From Candidatus Wallbacteria bacterium (GTDB lineage Bacteria > Muiribacteriota > JAQTZZ01), in contig JAQTZZ010000081.1 of NCBI GenBank assembly GCA_028687545.1, positions 1 through 11,173 on the forward strand: a stretch of DNA of 11,173 nucleotides. The letters are read 5' to 3'. Made by a program: the position numbers and the translations under genes. Under the pieces are notes generated by a model, which searched no databases, was not told where the DNA came from, and worked only from the letters and a program-made list of their open reading frames with translations. The stretch's first letter is position 1. Every line of letters starts with the position of its first letter. This document shows positions 7,023 through 11,173 of the stretch, one piece after another.

Positions 7023-7223
7023 TTATTTTACAGAACTTTTCCAGTCTCTTTTACAGAATCCTCTGCCTTCATCTCCAGCCGGCTGTGTTTCACCGGCTTC
7101 CGCAATTTCCGCGCTCAGACTGGGCATTTCCATGATTCCGGAATTTTTACAGACATCCACGTAAGCGACTCCGCCTTCATTGAACATCACTTTCAGTGCC
7201 AGTGATGTATAGATTTTGTCCAT
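7023..7223 (-). CDS. Small 66-residue protein, first gene of the GH5 operon
   Basis: The ATG at 7223 has a strong GAGGAGG about 5 bases upstream and sits downstream of a TGAAAC-box promoter, so it is very likely translated. The product begins MDKIYTSLALKVMF and has no signal peptide or membrane segment. Its C-terminal half is rich in G, E, A and charged residues, with two cysteines (VDVCKN and GFCKRD). I recognise no family. The stop lies 18 bp before the GH5-like start. It may be a cytoplasmic small protein, or it may serve mainly to couple translation to the hydrolase. Confidence 0.65.
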   Translation of the reverse strand: MDKIYTSLALKVMFNEGGVAYVDVCKNSGIMEMPSLSAEIAEAGETQPAGDEGRGFCKRDWKSSVK

Positions 7224-7252
7224 ATTTCCTCCTCGTCTTCAGGCGCTTGTTT

Positions 7253-7330
7253 CTTTATAAGGCAATTCTTCCCCGGAAAGAATAATCTTTCAAGGAACAA
7301 CATGTTTCAATTTAATGAGGCATTGTTTCA
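7253..7330 (-). promoter_or_regulatory. TGAAAC-box promoter of the 66-residue protein / GH5 operon
   Basis: The conserved block reads CTTTATAAGGCAATT on the plus strand (7253-7267). Boxes start at 7287 (CTTTCA), 7294 (GGAACA), 7304 (GTTTCA) and 7325 (GTTTCA), with spacings of 7, 10 and 21 bp. The 21-bp step equals two helical turns, as in the 10654 promoter. A CCGG lies 5 bp before AATT on the minus strand. Confidence 0.65.
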
Positions 7331-7349
7331 ATGCTGTCAGGCAGGGCCG

Positions 7350-7378
7350 AAAAATCAGGAATTGAGTGACTGATTTTT
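7350..7378. repeat. Perfect 9-bp inverted repeat between divergent promoters
   Basis: AAAAATCAG (7350-7358) is complementary to CTGATTTTT (7370-7378), with an 11-nt loop. It ends in T-rich sequence on both strands. No gene reads into it from the left on the plus strand. It could insulate the divergent operons as a bidirectional terminator or be a protein-binding palindrome. Confidence 0.5.
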
Positions 7379-7402
7379 TCGCTGAAGCGCGCTCGACTGG
7401 AT

Positions 7403-7431
7403 TTTACCAGCTGCTTTTTAGATAGTATAAT
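7403..7431 (+). promoter_or_regulatory. Sigma70 promoter of the binding lipoprotein
   Basis: A perfect TATAAT (7426-7431) lies 17 bp after TTTACC (7403-7408). Transcription would start near 7438, giving a 5' leader of about 110 nt before the GTG at 7550. The nearest TGAAAC box is more than 70 bp upstream. Confidence 0.65.
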
Positions 7432-7484
7432 GATATGAACAATTGTCAGATTCTATGGACCTGGTTTCAGGCGGAGGATGCAAG

Positions 7485-7532
7485 TTGAAGTGTCATACAA
7501 ATGAATCCCATACTGCAATGGCATGTGCCTGA
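7485..7532 (+). other. Possible 15-codon upstream ORF in the lipoprotein leader
   Basis: GGAGG (7473-7477) is the strongest Shine-Dalgarno in this leader but is far from the lipoprotein start. Seven bases after it a TTG opens a 15-codon frame (MKCHTNESHTAMACA) ending in TGA at 7530-7532, 17 bases before the GTG at 7550. It could be a leader peptide affecting lipoprotein translation. The evidence is only the ribosome binding site and spacing. Confidence 0.25.
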
Positions 7533-7549
7533 ATGAGGCAGGAATAACA

Positions 7550-9181
7550 GTGAGCAGACTTCTGATTCTGCTGTCATTTGTCTTTTTAGCTGCAGGGTGC
7601 GGAAAACCTGAGGTTAAACCTCCACAGGCAGAGATAACTTCCGCTCCTTCCCCCTGCTATGGAGATTCTCTGGTGAATTCCTCTTCTGCGGACATCATCA
7701 CTCTCAACCCGCTGACTGCTACAGACGGAGTCTCATCCTTCATCTATGACATGATCTTCAACGGCCTGCTGCGCTATGACGAGAATTACAGCCTGGTGCC
7801 GGATCTTGCAGAGACCTGGGAAGTTTCCGCGGATGGCCTGGCTTTTACCTTCAAACTGAAAAAGAATGTTCTCTGGCATGATGGAGTGCCGTTCACTGCA
7901 GCGGATGTCAAGTTCACTTTTGAGAAGATGCTGGATCCTGCCACAGGATACCCTTACAGGGAAAATTACACTTTTTTCAGCACACTGGAGATTCCTGACG
8001 ATTGTACTGTCAGATTCAGGCTGAAGGAAATCTTCGCCCCTGCCCTGGAAAACTGCGGATTCTATATCATTCCCAAGCACATCTATCAGCAGGAAGACAT
8101 CAAAACTTCCAAATACAACCTCATTCCGATCGGCACAGGTGCATTCAAATTCTCCAAGTGGCTGCCTGCGGAGCAGATCGTGCTAGATGCTAACGATAAA
8201 TTTTACGAGGGCCGTCCCTACTTCAACAGGTACATCTGCAGGATCATTCCGGACAGCACAACTGCCTTTCTCGCCTTCAGGAACGGCGAGATAGACTGCA
8301 CTTCTCTGACCAAGGATCAATATGTCAAGCAGGTGGACGATGCCTTCAGGGTGAAATACAACCTTTACAGCACTTCCAAATCATACGCCTACATGCCATA
8401 CAATCTACAGAAACCCATGCTGTCCGAGGTTTCAGTGCGGAAAGCCCTCGGCATGGCCATTGACAGGGAAAGTCTGATCAGGGACGTTTATCATGGTCAC
8501 GGAAAATTGATCAGCGGCCCTTTCGCCCCTGGATCATGGCCTGATAATCCTGATGTGAAACCCCTCCCGTATGATCCGGCCGGTGCGGCAGAACTTCTGA
8601 AATCCGCCGGATTCGCGGACTCCAACAATGACGGATATCTGGATCGGGACGGGCAGAAACTTTCGATCAGGATCACCAACTTCGGGCAGGATGTGGGTTC
8701 GATGATAGTTCCCAACCTGATCCTGGACTTCTGGAAAAAAATCGGAGTCGCTGCCGAAATCGACTGCATGGACTGGAACTCCCTGATTGAAAACGTTTTT
8801 TCCGGAAAATTCGACGTCGTCATCATAGGGGGCACTTACGGAGGAGGGGATCCAAACAGCGAGTACACTTCGTTCCATTCCACCCAGTTTCCAGATCCTT
8901 CAGGCAACAGGCCGGGATATAATTTATCCCGTTTCCAGAACTCCGAGATGGACAGCCTGCTCGAACAGGGTCGGCGTACCTTTGGCAAGGATGAGCGGCG
9001 CAGGATATACAACCGTATCCACGAAATCATAGCTGAGCAGCAGCCCTGCACATACCTGTACATCATAGAAAAGATTTTTGCCGTGGACAAGCGGATTTAC
9101 GGAATCTCAGTCTCCCCCGCCGGCGTTCTCAACCCTTTCCAGTGCTGGTATGCGCCTGAAGGTTTGCAGAAATATCACTGA
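7550..9181 (+). CDS. Peptide/nickel-type ABC transporter substrate-binding lipoprotein (SBP_bac_5)
   Basis: The 543-residue product begins VSRLLILLSFVFLAAGC: a short signal with a lipobox, so cysteine 17 is the predicted lipidated residue. SBP_bac_5 signatures follow in order: ITLNPLTATDG, a bound-to-barrel start YDMIFNGLLRYDE, LAETWEVSADGLAFTFKLKK, WHDGVPFTAADVKFTFEKM, NLIPIGTGAFKFSKW, and VRKALGMAIDRESLIRDVYHG. Family members bind oligopeptides, or sometimes nickel or sugars, and hand them to an ABC permease. No permease or ATPase gene is in the window, so this is an orphan or uses a shared permease. I chose GTG at 7550 (AGGA six bases upstream, signal starting directly) over the ATG at 7523, which adds nine unlikely residues and lacks a binding site. 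Confidence 0.9.
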   Translation: MSRLLILLSFVFLAAGCGKPEVKPPQAEITSAPSPCYGDSLVNSSSADIITLNPLTATDGVSSFIYDMIFNGLLRYDENYSLVPDLAETWEVSADGLAFTFKLKKNVLWHDGVPFTAADVKFTFEKMLDPATGYPYRENYTFFSTLEIPDDCTVRFRLKEIFAPALENCGFYIIPKHIYQQEDIKTSKYNLIPIGTGAFKFSKWLPAEQIVLDANDKFYEGRPYFNRYICRIIPDSTTAFLAFRNGEIDCTSLTKDQYVKQVDDAFRVKYNLYSTSKSYAYMPYNLQKPMLSEVSVRKALGMAIDRESLIRDVYHGHGKLISGPFAPGSWPDNPDVKPLPYDPAGAAELLKSAGFADSNNDGYLDRDGQKLSIRITNFGQDVGSMIVPNLILDFWKKIGVAAEIDCMDWNSLIENVFSGKFDVVIIGGTYGGGDPNSEYTSFHSTQFPDPSGNRPGYNLSRFQNSEMDSLLEQGRRTFGKDERRRIYNRIHEIIAEQQPCTYLYIIEKIFAVDKRIYGISVSPAGVLNPFQCWYAPEGLQKYH

Positions 9182-9214
9182 ATCTGGCATAAGGAGTACG
9201 ACCCTGTTAAACCT

Positions 9215-9724
9215 TCAGCGCTTTTTCAGAATCCCCAGCCTGTTTTTCTCATAGCTTGATACGACTATCTCATCCCTGCCGTCGCCATCAAGGTCCGCTG
9301 CCGCTACTCCACCCTGCGGCATATCAGTCAGAAGCACTTTTGTGCTGAATTTCCCCAGTCCGGTCTGTTCGAGCAGATAAATATTCGGATCTCCGTCTCC
9401 ATCCACATCGAAAACTGTGACGCTGTTCGGAAACTTGATCTTTTCAGAGCCTGCCAGAATCCTGCTCTGCCAGGCTGACAAGCTTGCTCCGATGCGGATG
9501 TAAATGGTCAGATGGCCTGAACCGACCGGACTGGACCCTGAAAATGCCGAGACGATCAGTTCTTTTTTTCCATCCCCATCCAGATCCGCGATCGACACAA
9601 AAGCCGGTTTTTCAGGATTCTGATCAATTGCCTGGTATTCATAATCAGGATGGACTGCAGGCTCCGCCCATAGCAGTCCGGCATTCAATAACACAAGTAA
9701 TGCAGTGATGATTCTCAATCTCAT
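9215..9724 (-). CDS. Short secreted FG-GAP/VCBS-repeat protein
   Basis: The 169-residue product has a signal peptide (1-20, ending LLWA) and three calcium-binding FG-GAP/VCBS motifs: ADLDGDGKKELIV (D47, D49, D51), DVDGDGDPNIYLL (D106, D108, D110) and ADLDGDGRDEIVV (D144, D146, D148). Such repeats form blades of a beta-propeller that normally has seven, so three is short. The protein stops directly after the third motif (ILKKR), only 33 bp from the convergent lipoprotein stop, and may be C-terminally truncated. The ATG at 9724 has GAGGAG upstream. It follows the gene at 9806-10654 on the same strand, but a terminator lies between, so expression would need read-through or an unseen promoter. 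Confidence 0.8.
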   Translation of the reverse strand: MRLRIITALLVLLNAGLLWAEPAVHPDYEYQAIDQNPEKPAFVSIADLDGDGKKELIVSAFSGSSPVGSGHLTIYIRIGASLSAWQSRILAGSEKIKFPNSVTVFDVDGDGDPNIYLLEQTGLGKFSTKVLLTDMPQGGVAAADLDGDGRDEIVVSSYEKNRLGILKKR

Positions 9725-9740
9725 ATTTCTCCTCTGGCAG

Positions 9741-9777
9741 AAAAACTGAAAAGGCCCGCTGTATCGCGGACCTTTTC
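9741..9777 (-). terminator. Terminator after the gene at 9806-10654
   Basis: GAAAAGG (9748-9754) pairs with CCTTTTC (9771-9777). After one mismatch CCGC (9756-9759) pairs with GCGG (9766-9769) around a 6-nt loop. On the minus strand TTTTC, then CAG, then TTTTT follow. It may attenuate rather than abolish transcription into the FG-GAP gene. Confidence 0.7.
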
Positions 9778-9805
9778 GCCCGTTACTTTCCTTATCCTGT
9801 CTCTC

Positions 9806-10654
9806 TTATCTGGTAATCTTCAAGCTGAACATCGCACCCTGTATAGCTATCTCAGCCACAGGCAGGCTGCTCTCCTCTTCCACCATGTCATAAGTCTTGC
9901 CACAATCTTTCCATTTCCCCCAGAACGGCCAGACTTTCTTGGCCCTCTGCAGCTGGAACCAGATTTTGACTGTCTGCATTTTCTTGTTGCAGGAAGTCGT
10001 TGTTGTTTTCTTGGCTGTCACCTCGTATTCGCAGACCATTTTTGTCTTACCCTCGACCTTGATTTCAAATGGTATTCCTACTGCTTTGAGAACAGCACCC
10101 GGATCAAAATTTGCTGCCAGTTCAACCTCAAGCACCAGTTTCTTTGTTTTTCCATTTTCAATTGTCTCGTCAACCTTTTTCCAGTAAACAGAGATCACTT
10201 CAAGCGAGAGTTCATTAGTCTTTCTATATTTATATCCATACGGACCGTCTTCGGCATAACCATATCCCGGAAAATACTCCTGCCTCATCAGGCCAAGGCT
10301 TTTCTGATACTCGACAACATCATCTGCCACTAAATTGAAAGGTTCTCTCAGCTCAGGAGCGGCTTTAACATGCTTGTTGTATAGCTTTACAAGTTCATTG
10401 TATTCAGAATTGTCTGATTTTTTCATCTTTTCGATGACTCTGTCTGAAATCAGGGCTGCTTCGCTTTTTACCGGTTCCAGTATAAGATCCATGTCTTCTG
10501 CGGAAAGCCTGTTGCATTCAACCTTCTGATAAATTTTCTCCATCCCTGCATAGTAATTGCGGGCCAGCTTGAAGAGCAGCGATTCAAGCCCGCTGTCAGC
10601 ATAGGCTCCAGTGAACACTGCTGTCATGATCAGTGTAGTCAGCATCTTTCTCAT
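9806..10654 (-). CDS. Secreted protein of unknown function, copy 2 of a paralogous pair
   Basis: The 282-residue product has a signal peptide (1-19, TGAYA) and is about two-thirds identical by eye to the product of 1151-1975, with only one-residue gaps. C208, C222 and C251 occupy the same positions, and an extra cysteine lies at 47. The most conserved part is residues 192-262 (AVGIPFEIK, KTKMVCEYEVT, WFQLQRAKKV, DCGKTYDM, EEESSLP). It has eight more residues at the C-terminus than copy 1. The start is the ATG at 10654, with GAGGAGGG upstream. A longer frame to 10723 would run through the promoter block and lose the signal peptide position. It is driven by the box promoter at 10686-10772. Confidence 0.85.
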   Translation of the reverse strand: MRKMLTTLIMTAVFTGAYADSGLESLLFKLARNYYAGMEKIYQKVECNRLSAEDMDLILEPVKSEAALISDRVIEKMKKSDNSEYNELVKLYNKHVKAAPELREPFNLVADDVVEYQKSLGLMRQEYFPGYGYAEDGPYGYKYRKTNELSLEVISVYWKKVDETIENGKTKKLVLEVELAANFDPGAVLKAVGIPFEIKVEGKTKMVCEYEVTAKKTTTTSCNKKMQTVKIWFQLQRAKKVWPFWGKWKDCGKTYDMVEEESSLPVAEIAIQGAMFSLKITR

Positions 10655-10685
10655 AGTCCCTCCTCGTCTTTTTGGTTGCTTTCCG

Positions 10686-10772
10686 CTCAGCCTAATTCTT
10701 TGCCGGAAACAACAATGATTCAAGGAACAATCTGTTTCAATTCAGCCGGACGATGTTTCAATATTTGTATCA
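10686..10772 (-). promoter_or_regulatory. TGAAAC-box promoter of the gene at 9806-10654
   Basis: The conserved block reads CTCAGCCTAATT on the plus strand (10686-10697). Boxes start at 10717 (GATTCA), 10724 (GGAACA), 10734 (GTTTCA), 10755 (GTTTCA) and 10767 (GTATCA). Spacings are 7, 10, 21 and 12 bp. TTCAAGGAACAA is shared with the 7223 promoter, as is CCGG 5 bp before AATT on the minus strand. The leader also shares CCAAAAAGA with the paralogous gene at 1151-1975. Confidence 0.65.
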
Positions 10773-10840
10773 GGTCTATACCGCCTGCCGAAAACTCGAA
10801 ATTCCGACATGCCTGTAAACTGCTCAAATTCGCGCTGATT

Positions 10841-11173
10841 TTACTCAAGGTATTTCACTGAAACTTTGCAAATTTGAGTAACATCACAGCGGATCTCGAT
10901 CCAGGCAGTGGATATTTCCCGATTTACCGGCCAGGAGATGTTCTGAGAACAGTGAACTTCCCTGCATGGTTTCCCGTCCAGAAACAGGACTGCTTTTGCA
11001 ACCCCGCCAGCTCCGTTGAAAACCGCGCTGATCGACGCCACCTTTCTGCCGGGGCTTAGTTCAATTTCGAGCCTTTCATCCGGGACAAGCCAGTTATCGG
11101 CAGTAATCAGTTTCGATCCAGACTGAGCCTTGGCTGCTTCGACTTCCTTCTCATACTGCTGCGCGCATTCGCT
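10841..11173 (-). CDS. C-terminal part of a protein of unknown function, cut by the right edge
   Basis: The minus frame is open from the right edge to a TAA at 10843-10841, giving 110 residues. The N-terminal end visible here is helical and charged (CAQQYEKEVEAAKAQ). The rest looks like a beta-sandwich: ADNWLVPDERLEIELS, KVASISAVF, AKAVLFLDGK, STAWIEIRCD and a final KVSVKYLE. Four cysteines in the last half suggest an exported, disulfide-bonded domain. No family is recognised and the start is not in view. A short internal GTG at 11041 is not needed, since the frame runs through it to the edge. Confidence 0.65.
   Translation of the reverse strand, partial: SECAQQYEKEVEAAKAQSGSKLITADNWLVPDERLEIELSPGRKVASISAVFNGAGGVAKAVLFLDGKPCREVHCSQNISWPVNREISTAWIEIRCDVTQICKVSVKYLE

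Noticed and set aside
10655-10723. N-terminal extension of the gene at 9806-10654 to 10723
   Set aside because: It would translate through the conserved promoter block. The GAGGAGGG site and the signal peptide both fit the ATG at 10654.

Overview
The window looks like bacterial chromosomal DNA from an organism I cannot place. It has moderate GC, strong GGAGG ribosome binding sites, Sec signal peptides and a lipobox lipoprotein. None of the proteins closely resembles one from a familiar model species. There are no RNA genes, transposases or CRISPR arrays. Most products are predicted to be exported: a cysteine-peptidase-like protein, a GH5-like glycoside hydrolase, a peptide-binding lipoprotein, a short FG-GAP/VCBS protein and two paralogues of an unrecognised secreted family.

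Layout from left to right. Bases 1-71 hold the promoter and Shine-Dalgarno of a minus-strand gene whose coding sequence lies off the left edge. Bases 72-383 hold no convincing gene. Bases 384-956 are a 5'-truncated copy of the regulator found later in the window. Bases 1151-1975 (minus) encode secreted family copy 1. Bases 2278-3072 (minus) encode a secreted CHAP/NlpC-like protein, divergent from the intact 891-residue regulator at 3202-5877 (plus). This regulator is a STAND (NB-ARC-like) ATPase with TPRs and a C-terminal OmpR-type winged helix. Bases 5973-7223 (minus) hold a two-gene operon of a 66-residue protein and the GH5-like enzyme. Bases 7550-9181 (plus) encode an orphan SBP_bac_5 lipoprotein. 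Bases 9215-9724 and 9806-10654 (minus) encode the FG-GAP protein and secreted family copy 2. Bases 10841-11173 (minus) are the C-terminal end of a further protein.

The main observation is a shared promoter architecture. Five minus-strand promoters (left edge, 1975, 3072, 7223, 10654) carry direct repeats of TGAAAC (GTTTCA on the plus strand) with fixed phasing. Two boxes lie 7 bp apart, the next is 10 bp further, and most promoters have another 10 or 21 bp beyond that. All sit 19-20 bp upstream of a conserved AATTRGnCTnAG block. OmpR/SARP-type winged helices bind direct repeats at about one helical turn. The intact regulator's gene lies beside one of these arrays, so I infer that it controls a regulon of secreted proteins, including its own divergent neighbour. 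The regulator also appears to be leaderless.

A second anomaly is the 105-bp segment spanning the stop codon of both regulator copies. It is about 96% identical between copies, although the coding sequence just upstream is only about 75% identical. This suggests a conserved RNA or DNA element, or local gene conversion.
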